Origin: Anastrepha obliqua
Taxonomy: Eukaryota > Arthropoda > Insecta > Diptera > Tephritidae
Length of the DNA stretch: 64,000 nucleotides
NCBI RefSeq assembly: GCF_027943255.1
Contig: NC_072892.1
Coordinates: 22,343,792 to 22,407,791, forward strand
Reading direction: 5' to 3'
Shown here: in pieces, positions 38,600 to 49,430 of the stretch
How positions within the stretch are numbered: the first letter of the stretch is position 1
Layout of the letters: each line of letters begins with the position of its first letter
The notes under the pieces: model-generated
What the model saw: only the letters and a program-made list of their open reading frames with translations
What the model was told of the DNA's origin: nothing
Databases searched by the model: none
Position numbers and translations under genes: made by a program

Positions 38600-39131
38600 T
38601 ATTAAGTTACATATGAAATCAACTATTTTTCATCCAAAAAATGTATTTCATTTACATAGAAAAAAGGCGGCTTTAAATGTTCAAAACCCTAAGTGCTCAG
38701 CATTTCATATAAATTTGCATTCCCAGCGGCAAAATAAAATTGTTGTCCTATTCATCCCACTGCACTTTGGCGAATTTCGATTCGCTTCATATTCAACGCG
38801 GAACAGTCTGCCAAATCGTAAATTTTACGGCATTACTTTAAAGAAAATAAAAATGTCTTGATTTCAGTAAGTAATTATGAGTTAAAGAAATTTTGAAATC
38901 AAGAATTACTTGAACAAAAAAAAAAAACACTGTAAATCCACGCTACAAGTTCGTTGCACCGAATAATGAAAAAAGCTATCTGTGATGTGGGCAAATAATC
39001 AAGCAACTTTCAGTGCATTCAAAGATATAAGGAATTAGAGGTAGTCAGAGGGCCGAAAAAATTATAGTTTTTAATAATTTTTTTTGCTAGTCAATTGCTT
39101 TATTTTACAAAAATAAAACATAGCATTAATA

Positions 39132-40346
39132 GAGGGTTTTCCAAACAGAGGAGTTATTTTGATATTCAAAGAAAAATGCTATTTTTTAATATAAATGATC
39201 GGATGTTTATTTCATTATAAAGAGGAAGGTATGCCGTTAAGGGGGGGGTAGGGTCACAAAATCGAAATTTTTTTTCTTCACTCATCTTATAGTAAATCAT
39301 TTCAAGAATGTTGTGTCAAAATTTTAAGTGGATCGGAGCAGAACTCTCAAAGTTATAGCCTTTGTAGGCACTCTACCTCGAATGCGGAGCATCGATAATT
39401 TCTCAGAGTCATTTTTTCAAACGCGTTTTTCCCGAAACGACTTCTTAAAAGTCGGTGCCAATCACAACTCCGAAACTATTCAACCGATTCTTTTCAAATT
39501 TGGCACACGTTTTCTAAATCAAAAATACCTCCCCCCTACACTGTTTTTTTTATTTTTTTTTTTTAAGGTTGTTTTTCACTTACAAATATGGCAAAATTTT
39601 TCGCCAAAAATGCTCGTTTTACGTTTTTTTGCCACCAAAACTACAAAAATGAAAAAAAAAATTTATTAATGTAGGGGGGAGCATTACGTCATACTTTAAC
39701 TGAAAAATTCGACTTTTTTAGTTTCAGATGATTCTACGACGAATGCCGATTGGCACCGCAGAGCACCTCTCGAAAAACATATCTCCAAAAAAACTCTGTC
39801 ATGGGCTTATTTGTCAATATTTTATTATTAATATTTTTTAAAAACTTATTGAAAAGATGTACAATAACATGCAACTGATTTTATTAAAGTATCTTAAGCC
39901 ATATTTCTGTAAAAAATTCAAAAAAAAAGTGTTTTTTTTTTAGCGCTAAACCCTACCCCCCCCCCTTAATAGTGAAAAATAACATCAGGCAAGTGACTAC
40001 CACAAGCACGTTTACAGGACAATATCCTTTTCATGAAATTTTCCATAACCGAATTGCAAAGTGGCTGCCCTGTGCCCCTTTGAATCGACCCTGGGCTGTT
40101 GGCGTAGACCTTCTCTTTCACGTGGCCCCAAAGAAAAAAGTCACAAGGTGTTAAATCACATGATCTCGGTGGCCAATTGTGATCACCTCTTCGAGAGATA
40201 CCACGGTCCGGAAACTTTTCCCGTAAAAGATCAATCGTCTTGTTGAAAATAAACGTTGTATTGATCAATACCATCCAATTCCAGCCATAAAAAATCATTA
40301 ATCATCTCCTGATAGCGATAGATAACACCTGTTATTGGAAAACCCT
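39132..40346 (-). mobile_element. mariner-superfamily element interrupted by a TTAA MITE
   Basis: TA-flanked, with inverted ends AGGGTTTTCCAAxACAGgxGTTAT. The minus strand between 40298 and 39966 has transposase debris: NDFLWLELDG-like, then DLLREKFPDRGISRRGDHNW, PPRSCDLTPCDFFLWGHVKE and a C-terminus ending LPDVIFHY. A 725-bp element is inserted immediately 3' of the transposase end at a TTAA. Old, frameshifted transposase. Confidence 0.8.
39241..39965 (+). mobile_element. TTAA-flanked GGGG-MITE, copy 1
   Basis: A TTAA copy lies on each side (39237-39240, 39966-39969). The ends are GGGGGGGGTAGGGT and ACCCTACCCCCCCCCC, and the interior is AT-rich with CAAACGCGTTTTTCCCGAAA and CAACCGATTCTTTTCAAATT. 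The host mariner sequence is continuous if the element plus one TTAA is removed, so the boundaries are firm. A near-identical inverted copy is at 60485-61224. A 113-codon open frame (39328-39669) is shared with that copy but has no domain. Confidence 0.85.
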
Positions 40347-40785
40347 TAGATAATCTTGTGTTTGATCGAAGCTTTTTTTTTCAAAATTAACAATATGGCT
40401 GCCTCAGGAATTTTTTTTAAGATTTTCGAGAAAACAATCGACAATTAATTGTTTAAAAAAAAATCGAAATTTTTGAAAAAAATCCTTCGCTCCGCTCCAG
40501 AGCGCCCGAGCGCCCTTTGTTAATTGTTGATTACCTCGGAAAGTATTTGTCGGATTCACTTCAAATTTTCACACAATATTTTTAAGATAATATACTTCAA
40601 GAAAATGCCAAAAAAATCCATGTCTTTGAAAATTCTGAACCCCATAAATGAATCTGCAGCATTATGAGTATTTTTTTGGGGAAAATTTAAGATTTTTCGT
40701 AGAAAATCAACGATTTGCCAGGGAGCTTTCCACGGAAAATTTTAAACATACCAGTTAGCTCTGCTCTAAAATAAATAAATATTTG
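40347..40785. other. AT-rich DNA, no gene seen
   Basis: Contains TTCGCTCCGCTCCAGAGCGC and AAATTTTCACACAATATTTTTAAGA phrases of the kind found in MITE interiors. No ends could be paired. Confidence 0.3.
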
Positions 40786-41080
40786 GCGTGTACACTTCCG
40801 TTAGTTGTTTAGTCGCGCTCCGCCTCCTATTTGTAGGGCACGACTTGATGTTATTTCACAAAATGGAGAGACCTACAGTTGTATTCCGCCTCCGAACGGT
40901 AAATGGTTTTTAAGAAAACTTTTTTTATGGCAGTAATACACTCGAAGGCCATTGCAAGTCGAGGGGCGACCGTTTTAGAAAAAACTTTTTCTATAATTTT
41001 GCTATTTCATACACGGATATTTGAGCCTACGCAGTCCCGAATGGTAGTCACGCACAACTCATTCGGCTACTCATTCGGTA
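40786..41080 (-). repeat. tRNA-derived SINE, copy 5
   Basis: Minus orientation. The diverged head is near 41075-41030 (GTAGCCGAATGAG, GTGCGTGACTACCATTCGGG), the body holds CTCGACTTGCAATGG and GACCTACAGTTGTATTCCGC (plus strand), and the tail is GTGTACACGCCAAATATTTATTT near 40800-40775. Confidence 0.75.
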
Positions 41081-41779
41081 GCTCTGCAACTACATAGTGA
41101 ACGTTATTTTCTGGGTCAGACAAAATTCTAGGAGAACGACGTTGGTGAAAATCCTGATAAAATATTATTTTTCAGCGAAGATATGAACTTAAGACATTTT
41201 TAAGTTACAATAATGAAAATTTGTACGAATTATATACTTTGCATCTGGAAAATAATTTATATTTATAAATCAAATTTCTTTCTTGCAAAACTTTTGAAAA
41301 AGCGTTATTAAATCTCGAAATTGCGGCGGACGAGCTTAAACATGAGAAAAATCTACAACATGCATACCAAAACGTTAAGTCCTGCTAATCATAAACAAAG
41401 ATCAAAGTGGGTCTGGACATAAGTGACTCCACAATTAGAATCTTTCCTGATATTCAGGGGATATATGTGTCTGAGATCTGTTATGGTATTCTGGATACAC
41501 ATAGCTCTAGCCAGGCCAATCGTCACGTATTCTGCTGTAGTAGGCTGGCGCAGAATCATGGCTAAAACCACGGATTCTATGTTGATCGGACTCGTATACT
41601 GCGTTAAATAAAAGGACTTACTGATCAGTTTTGATAACACTAGTCTACAAGGAAAAGTATCCGAAATAATTTAAACTAATATCTGCTTCTCTGTCCATGC
41701 AAAATTCGGATTGATAACTAAAATTAATTTATTAGTTTGAGTTTTTACGATAATCGTATCTTTCGTGTTTAATGGAACT

Positions 41780-42225
41780 AGGCCGACAAAATTTAACCAA
41801 CATTCAGACCCAGAAACCAGACTATATATTTCCGAAGGTTTATGATGCGCTGAATCCAAATCTGGCCTCAGAATTGCTCTATCAGCCCTGGTTTTCGAGA
41901 TATCCTAACCTAAAAGTGCAAAAAAAAACATGAAAATTTCAAAATGCGATATCTCTGCGAAAAAAAATGATATTTGAGCAAACAAAACGCCATTTGAAAA
42001 AAGAAGGATTGTATTTAAAGATGCCATCCTTTAATTTTGGTGAAAGAAAACATCTGCAAGGCTACATAACCTCAAATATGGGCAAAAATGGGGTTTTTTG
42101 GATATCTCGAAAACCAGAGCTGATAGAGCAATTCTGAGGCCAGATTTGGATTCAGCGCATCATAAACCTTCGGAAATATATAGTCTGGTTTCTGGGTCTG
42201 AATGTTGGTTAAATTTTGTCGGCCT
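41780..42225. repeat. 126-bp near-perfect inverted repeat with 194-bp spacer
   Basis: The left arm 41780-41905 and right arm 42100-42225 are reverse complements with one mismatch seen (CAGCcCTGG versus CAGCtCTGG). Arm landmarks: AGGCCGACAAAATTTAACCA at the outer end, CCGAAGGTTTATGATGCGCT in the middle and TTTTCGAGATATCC at the inner end. The spacer is AT-rich. No flanking target duplication was found. The short open frames in the arms are mirror images of each other and are not genes. Confidence 0.9.
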
Positions 42226-42551
42226 GTGTAATTTATTTGTTTCACATTTCATTTTAATTTTTTGTTTTTTAAATATAGTCGTAGTTAATTTTCCTGGAAG
42301 TTAAAAAAAAAAGTTCAACAAATTTTCATTTGCAACAAAATTTCAAACTTAAAAAAAAAATTGAGTTTGCAGTTGTATAGTCTATTGAATTTTGGTACAA
42401 TAAAGCGCAGATTTCAAGTGACACAAAAAACGCGTTGATTTTTGAAATTGATTTTGTTTTGTCAATGGCGGTCTTTTGCATTTCCGTCATATAATAAACA
42501 CCCGAGATTTAATGCACCAAGATGCTGTTAGACAGATTGATAAAAAATAAA

Positions 42552-43210
42552 AAGAGGTTGTCTGTAAAGTCGGTTTACTGACGATAGTTTAACGTGATAA
42601 CGTCATAAGAAAATACTGATTGAATGGTTGCATTTTTCAAAAGAAAATTTTAATTTTATTTGTTTGATAGATATTTTGTATGGATATAGAGAATGAGGTA
42701 ACATTAACATAACATAACATAACATAACATAACATAACATAACATGCTGTTGAAGCAAGGTAACGACGCATTTTTTGGTGCGTGCAGCCGGCTACATAGA
42801 ATTATTAGACGTTATCACGTCAAAAAATAATAATAACATTAAAACAACAGGTATTATTAACAAACTTGGTTTTATTTTAAATTCTTCAAGTAAATCAAAT
42901 TAATAATAATCAATAAGAAGGCATATGCAAATACAAATACGTGAATTTATATATGTATGTACATATGCGCATATACATACATATATACGCTCACTTAAGT
43001 AGGAGAGAGCAAGATGTCGAACGTTGCCGTTCGTGTGCTTTGTTCGTTCCGCGCTTTCGCTTGCAGTTCATTCAATGCAATGAGCAAGGTAACGACAAAT
43101 GAGCAAGGTAACGACAAATGAGCAAGGTAACACTAATGAGCAAGGTAACGACACATTTTTTCGTGCGTGCAGCCGGCTAAATCGAATTATAAGACGTTAT
43201 CACGTCAAAA
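42552..43210 (+). repeat. A-B composite repeat, best complete copy
   Basis: Module A 42552-42836: AGAGGTTGTCTGTAAAGTCG, TTTAACGTGATAACGTCATA, then (ATAAC)n at 42703-42744, then AGACGTTATCACGTCAAAA. Module B 42837-43210: ATAATAACATTAAAACAACA, GTCGAACGTTGCCGTTCG, four GAGCAAGGTAAC units, then AAGACGTTATCACGTCAAAA. Same order and orientation relation as the Ras85D intron copy. Class unknown, with no transposase signal. Confidence 0.85.
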
Positions 43211-44533
43211 ATTTTGTACGTACATACATACATATACGTATAAACCGTACCACCTTACAAGAGAAAAAGTTCACCCTGAGTCTAAAGTATTTTTGCAGTT
43301 TCGATTTTTTTTGGCTTGCCTTTTTACATTTTGCGTCACATCGGAATCACATTTTTTGCTTTGTTCGAAAGGCCATCATTTAGCAAATCTGCTTTCAGTA
43401 CACAGGGCTGCTTTCGCCACTCGTGCGTACTGCATTCTCTACGACAAACATACAGTGGTCACACAATTTATTCGTACACCCTGCGTAGTAAGTAAAAAAC
43501 TTTAGCTTTGCACGAAATATGATATTTGCTGTGACAAAATATTACTTTTGGGTCATTGTAAGAATGTTACATTCCTAATGAATTGCAAAGAAATTGGCAA
43601 ATCGCATTCTACGGTGTAAAGTGTTATTGCTAATTACGTTAATACTGGTAAATTGGAAGCTAATCACCATCAAGCCGGAAGGCGCATCAGTCGCGCAAAA
43701 TCCAAAAACATCCTTCACGATACTATGCCGAAATATTCTAGAGTCTTTGCATATAAAAGTAAGCCCATAAACAGTCGGTAATTGTCTGTACAACGCTGAT
43801 GTAGTAGAGTGGCACGCCGCAAGCTCTACATTTCAGATATTAACAGAAAGAAGAGATTGGAGTTCGCCAAACGGCACATAAATGAGGCATATTGTTTTTA
43901 GAAAAACGTCATATTTAACGATAAGTCGAAATTGAATGTTTTCGGATCAGATGACCCTCCAAAAGTTTGGCGAAAAGAAAATACAGAATTGAATGAAAAA
44001 ATCGTATTCCCACCGTTAGGCATGGAGGAAGAAATGCAGTGGTTTGGGGGTGCATAGTTGCATTTGGAGAAGGAAAAATGGTTTTTATTGATGATAAAAT
44101 GAACTAACATCTCTATTTAAATATTTTGAAGAATAACTTGCATGATAGTGTCGTTAAATTTGGAATGGATGCTAAAGGGTTCTTGTTTCTATCAGACAAT
44201 GACCCAAAACTCTCATCTTATCTCGTGCAAGAATGACTTATTTACCACAGTAAACAGCTTAAAACTCCACCTCAATCACCGGATCTGAACTCAATTGAGC
44301 ATGTCTGGGAGCTCTTAGAAAGGAGAATCAGAAAGCACAAAATAACATCATATGACGCCTGTGAAAGACAGCTTTAAGTGTTGAGTGGAAGAAAATGGCT
44401 GATAATGAAACCAAGGTATTGATAAAAAGTATGCATCGACGTTTGGAAGCAGTTATTAAAGCTAAAGGCGGCTCAACAAAGTACTAAATACTCGTTTTTT
44501 CTACTATTTTTTTAATAATATCTTCTTTATATG

Positions 44534-45989
44534 AGTACTAGCAAACCCGGCCCCCTTCGCTGGGTACACTAAAATAGAATAGATATGGTTTAGAACAGAA
44601 AATATATGATTTTCATATTATTTATTTCTTTATTCTTTATTTAAGCGCTTTGGCATAAACAATATTTTTTGTTTTTGAGTAAATGTCTATGAATAAGTTC
44701 GTGCGGTTTTTTTTCGAAATTTGAATTTCGGATCATTCCCATGGCTTTTAAACGTTTGGAAATGGTTGATTGATCAACTCCCAAAGTTTTTGCAACCTCT
44801 TCTTGCGTTTGAGCCGGATCTTGATCGAGCAATTCCTCCAATTCGGTATCCATGAACTTTGGCGGCGCGGCCAAAATCACCACTTTTAAAGCGTGCAAAC
44901 CACTTCTGGCACGTTCGCTCAGCTAGAGCATGCTCACCATAAACTTCCACCAAGATACGATGACTTTCGGCTGCTTTTTTCTTCATATTAAAGAATTCCC
45001 CGCAAAAACACATTATTTGGCACGAAATTCGACATTTTCAAGTGTGGTAAAAATATTGTTGTTTACGCTTCAAATAAAAAACTTATACTGACGTTTGTGC
45101 CTTACGACAGTAGCTCTCCAATGAATGTTTGGAAATGTGGATCGATGGAATAATAATCAAGTTACGCCATCTGTTGTAAAACCGCACGAACTTATCCATA
45201 GACCTATTATAAAATATAAAGTGAAAATCAGGAAAAAAGAAGATTGTTTTTAAATTTCAAATCAACGCATATGAATAACTAAGAAACAATTGTCTTTTTT
45301 CCTGATCACCCATGAATTTTTCGTTTCAATTTATATGTTTTATTAAGCATTGGAGCTTTTTTAACCATTATCCATTTATATTTTTCAAAAAAAAAACGAA
45401 AAAAATTTCATTCACACATAATTTCATTCGGATTTCACATTAAATTCTCAAATTTCGTAAGAAGTTATTCACTGTTCCAAAATCCACTCCAAAAAAATTC
45501 ACAAACAATTTTTACATGTTGCGCTTACGTTTTTTCCTTATGGCATCCAAATCAGAAAGAAATATTGACACATTGTAACTCACACTGTCAATTTGACAGT
45601 TCAGTGCCGCCCCAAGCGTTAAAAAAGTAAGCGACATTATGGCTGGTTCAAAAGAACGCTGTACCCATTGCCAGTGCTCCGAATTACAACCAAACTTTAC
45701 GAAACCCATTTTCAATACTTACTTAACAATGTGCGTAAGTTTGGTTTAATTCGGTGCAAAGACACGGCCGGTTAGCGAACACACACAAAAAGTTGACTTT
45801 ATTTTATATATAATATAAGATGTTTTTCAGTTTGTGTCCGAAAAATCCAAATATCTTACGGAACCCTATTTTTTTTTAAATAAAATATAATCTATGTTAC
45901 TCGTGGATAATGTAGCTTTCGAATGGTGAAAGAATTTTACAACCAAACAAACAAACAAAGTTTTCCTCTTTATAATATTAGTATAGATG
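44534..45989 (+). repeat. RTE-tail-like element nested in the Tc1 element
   Basis: Starts ACTAGCAAACCCGGCCCCCTTCGCTGGG and ends CAAACAAAGTTTTCCTCTTTATAATATTAGTATAGAT, as at 31914. The Tc1 sequence resumes with GTACGAATAATATTTTTG. It contains a mariner MITE (44684-45205). Confidence 0.7.
44684..45205 (-). mobile_element. mariner MITE with transposase N-terminus, copy 2
   Basis: Both ends are preserved: GTCTATGAATAAGTTCGTGC at left and its inverse GCACGAACTTATCCATAGAC at right. The internal coding is the same as copy 1 at 38062-38599 apart from a short deletion that removes the LEDEEREGAP segment. Third layer of nesting: mariner MITE in RTE-like element in Tc1. Confidence 0.85.
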
Positions 45990-46213
45990 TACGAATAATA
46001 TTTTTGCCTTGTTGAAATTCTGCCTTATTTCGTTATTGTCTTAATTTCTATAATTCCAGAAATGAAATTGAACATTTTTGTTCACTAAATATTGAATAAA
46101 TATGTTATTTTGTACGAATATATCCAAATTTTGTTCTTTTGTATAAATCGTGCTAATTATCAGGTATATCTGTTTATAAACTGTGAGTGTACGAATAAAT
46201 TGTGTGACCACTG

Positions 46214-46950
46214 TACATATTTACCCCTACGTCCAGGTCTATATCGATTTTCTTCAAGTTTCCGTTAAACCATTTTTTCTTCTTCTTAAATATGCACATG
46301 CATGCACACCAGAGCTGGAAAAAGATTCAATCAACGGAGATTTAATTCACCCATAATTAATTTCAGAAACACGATTGTTTGATTGCAAATACTGCGTAAA
46401 AGCCACTTTTCAAAAGAATTGAAAAATTTCAATTAAATGTCTTTAGTGTGTTATTGAATAGAAGAAAAGAACTCAGTGGCGAATGTGAATGCAACAGAAT
46501 CATTCCCAAAAATACATAAATGCTAATTTGAGTGAATTGCAATCATTTATTGTGTATTATTCAGTTTTACTACTTCTATATAAAACAGCGTAATTAAGTA
46601 ATTGTATGTTGTGGGTCAATAAAACATTTTTTCTCGTTTGTTTGGTCTGAATCTTCTGGAAAACCATGAATGCAAAATGCAACTTGGTAAATTTTTACGC
46701 AATGCGAGGGCGGTTTTAAACAATTTGTCCTGAATGAGTGGGAGTGTAGGAATGAATGCTCTTTCAGTGTTTATGTCAGCAGTATTTCTTAAAACCAAGC
46801 GCACTTTTGCACAACGACGGGAGTAAATCTTTGACAAATGGGTGGTGTCACACCCACTTTTGAGTAAGAGCGTGCATCTCGACAGCAACTTAATAAAACT
46901 CGCTCAAACTTGGATGTATTTTCAATAAGTGAGTGTAGAATTAAAGAAAA
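46214..46950. other. AT-rich DNA, no gene seen
   Basis: The minus-strand open frame near 46616-46888 has no recognisable motif. Nothing else supported. Confidence 0.35.
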
Positions 46951-47434
46951 AAAAATAGTTTAAAAAAACTAAAAAACACGCTTTTATTGCTAATGGAACT
47001 AAAAAGTAGAAAATAAATTTTAATGACAAAGGGACCTATAATGAAGTAATAGCAAATCGAAGGATCAGTCATAGTCAACTACCTCAGAACAGAATTATAA
47101 CAAAAATTGAGATACAAATAGAGTAATTCAAATTAGAGTTAAAAGCGTGGGATGCTTGATATAGTAAATATTACAATCATTCTATTGGCAACTACCCATG
47201 TACAGAGGGTTATGAAAGTGAAGCAAAATGCATCCCACGCTTTTAACTCTAATTTGAATTACTCTATTTGTATCTTAATTTTTGTTATAATTCTGTTCTG
47301 AGGTAGTTGACTATGACTGATCCTTCGATTTGCTATTACTTCATTATAGGTCCCTTTGTCATTAAAATTTATTTTCTACTTTTTAGTTCCATTAGCAATA
47401 AAAGCGTGTTTTTTAGTTTTTTTAAACTATTTTT
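46951..47434. repeat. 205-bp near-perfect inverted repeat with 74-bp loop
   Basis: The left arm 46951-47155 and right arm 47230-47434 are reverse complements over 205 bp with a single mismatch found (AATTgAGATAC versus AATTaAGATAC). The loop is 47156-47229. The arm includes CGCTTTTATTGCTAATGGAA, CAAAGGGACCTATAATGAAG and TTAAAAGCGTGGGATGC. Immediately right, at about 47437-47505, the outer 65 bp of the arm recurs as a diverged direct copy. No TSD assigned. A transcript would fold into a long hairpin. Confidence 0.92.
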
Positions 47435-47734
47435 ATTTTCTACTTTTTAGTTCGATTAGCAAAAAAGCGTGTTTTTTAGTTTTTTTTTAACTATTGTATT
47501 TTTTATTTTTAGTATATGTAGGTGTTTACGAGTAATATACTATTACACAACCGCACACTAAATACTAACCTCAATAGTGGTGTGGAAACTAAAAATTCCC
47601 AATTTTTGTTTAAAAAAATACCCAATTCATGTTTCTACCGGTATGGCAAGATTGGCAAATGTTATAAAAAATGCACATTTTTCAGCGCTCTCACGAGAAA
47701 AAGAGTTTCCCATCTAGTCATCTATGTTGTGTGT

Positions 47735-48600
47735 TCCGAGTCGATCAGATTTTTAGAAGCCAGTGAAAATTAAGCTCAAAGATTCCGTTACAGTCATTCA
47801 TACATACAACCCGAGCTAATAAAAGTGTGTTAAAAAAATAAAATATTAATCCTGGCAATCCTAATAAGGATAATGGAAAATTTATCTCACATGTCTCACA
47901 CTGCACTCGTTCTTCGTGACTATTTCGCCAAAAATTCCACGCATATCGTTCCGCAACCACCGTATTCGCCTGATTTGGCTCCATGTGACTTCTGGCTATT
48001 CCCAAAACTCAAGAGACCACTACCGGAAATGGACTATTTGGCATGTTTCGGGGATTGGAAAACTCGTTGGCATAAGTGTATTTCATCGAAAGGGCATTAT
48101 TTTGAAGGGGATGAAATTGATTTACAAGAATAAATGACGATTTTTCATTTTACAACCAAATTCACCTTACTTTTTGCCCACAGGTAAAAAAAGAAAATAT
48201 TAATCCTGGCAATCCCAATAAGGATAATGGAAAATTTTTATCAAAATATTGCATTGTCATCGGTCCTTGATAGGTGTGCAAAATTTCAAGTCGATCAGAT
48301 GTTTAGAAGCCAGTGAAAATTAAGCTCAAAGATTCCGTTACATACATACATACATACATACCTACATACATACATACATACATACATACATACATACATA
48401 CATACAACCCGTCCTAATAAAAGTGTGTTAAAAAAGATTCAAAGATTCAAATTCACCTTACTTTTTGCCTACAGATAAAAAAAGAAAATATTAATCCTGG
48501 CAATCCCAATAAGGATAATGGAAAACTTTTATCAAATTATTGCATTGTCATCGGTCCTTACAAATTGTATTGATTAAATGGACCATGAAATTATCTACCA
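47735..48600 (+). repeat. direct-repeat module containing a CATA microsatellite
   Basis: CGATCAGATxTTTAGAAGCC and GATTCCGTTACA occur at about 47743 and 48294. ATATTAATCCTGGCAATCC and AATAAGGATAATGGAAAA occur at about 47843, 48198 and 48489. A (CATA)n run fills 48341-48415. So a unit of roughly 300-550 bp is partly duplicated in tandem, with a mariner fragment between copies. Confidence 0.7.
47873..48133 (+). pseudogene. mariner transposase C-terminal fragment
   Basis: Open frame of 86 codons with HIVPQPPYSPDLAPCDFWLF (third Asp of the DD34D triad), then LKRPLPEMDYLA joined to DWKTRWHKCISSKGHYFEGD and EIDLQE. The segment between is deleted. No N-terminal half is nearby. Confidence 0.8.
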
Positions 48601-49430
48601 TCTTATAATAAATAGCAAGTGAAACCAAGTCTTTATCCGCCTGATCTTTTCAATGCAAAGAAGCCCCTCATCCTCTGCCACTACCAGCTGGTACCACATC
48701 AAATTCATTCAGAGCCGGAACGTTTCTCTCCATTCGAATGACATGACCCGGCCAACGAAACCGCTAGATCTTTATTTGCTGCGCTATATCTATACGGCCG
48801 CCGTAGCCAAATGGGTTCGTGCGTGACTACCATTCGGAACTCACAGAGAGAATGTAGGTTCGAATCTCGGTGAAACACCAAAATTAAGAAAAAGGTTTTT
48901 CTAATAGCGGTCGCCCCCCCGGCAGGCAATGGCAAACCTTCGAGTGTATTTCTGCCATGAAAAAGCTACTCATAAAAATATCTGCCGCTCGGAGTCGGCT
49001 TGAAACTGAAGGTTCCTCCGTTTGTGGAACAACATCAAGAAGCAGACCACAAATAGGAAGAGGAGCTCGGCTAAACACCCAAAAAGGGTGTACGCGCCAA
49101 TTATATACTCGCTGTGACCAAAATAAAAAGGTCCAAAAATCTTCTGTAGAATCTTTCTCTCAACCACTCCAAGGGATGCCTCACCGAATGTTGTCATTGC
49201 CCAATCTTCTGCGCCATACAACGGACGGACATGAGGAGAGACTTATAAATTGGTAGTTTTATTCGTCAAGAGAGGACTTTACTTGTTGGCAAGAGCGGTT
49301 CTCCGTAGGATTTCAAAGTTGACATTATTATCGATATTAATTCTGGTTCCTGAATAAACCAAGTATCTTAATAGCAGTCTTGTCATAACTGTTAACAGAG
49401 ACGTGGGTGGCGATACCATACTATTAATTC
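48600..49430 (-). pseudogene. RTE-type LINE C-terminal fragment, split by a SINE
   Basis: On the minus strand, before the SINE (49430-49113), is GAEDWAMTTFGEASLGVVER followed by KILQKIFGPFYFGHSE. After it (48792-48600) comes DIDIAQQIKI, then RFRWPGHVIRME and NEFDVVPAGSGRG. The same order is continuous in the RTE copy at 53228-54603, so both halves are one remnant. The RT domain itself is missing. Confidence 0.8.
48793..49112 (+). repeat. tRNA-derived SINE, copy 4, essentially full length
   Basis: Head GGCCGCCGTAGCCAAATGGG, GTGCGTGACTACCATTCGGA, and B box TAGGTTCGAATCTCGGTG at 48857-48874. The body has TAATAGCGGTCGCCCCCCCG and GAACAACATCAAGAAGCAGA. It ends CACCCAAAAAGGGTGTACGCGCCAATTATATA. 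The 3' end matches the LINE 3' end at 54583-54594. Inserted in an RTE fragment in opposite orientation. Confidence 0.9.

Larger units (their letters stand above)
43453..46213 (+). mobile_element. Tc1-family transposon with nested insertions
   Basis: TA-flanked, with perfect inverted ends CAGTGGTCACACAATTTATT and CGTACAC. The plus-strand transposase pseudogene (about 43520-44486) has an HTH (CKEIGKSHSTV, YVNTGKLEANHHQAGRRIS) and NDKSKLNVFGSD (first Asp). It also has a decayed VVWGCIVAFGEGKMVFIDDK-like block and DLNSIEHVWELLERRI in shifted frames. Removing the 1.45-kb RTE-tail-like insert leaves about 1.3 kb, the usual Tc1 length. Many stops. Confidence 0.85.

Noticed and set aside
41671..42304. 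Two near-identical open frames (MDSAHHKPSEIYSLVSGSEC...) on opposite strands, looking like a gene pair.
   Set aside because: They are the two arms of the 126-bp inverted repeat. The identity is explained by the inversion.
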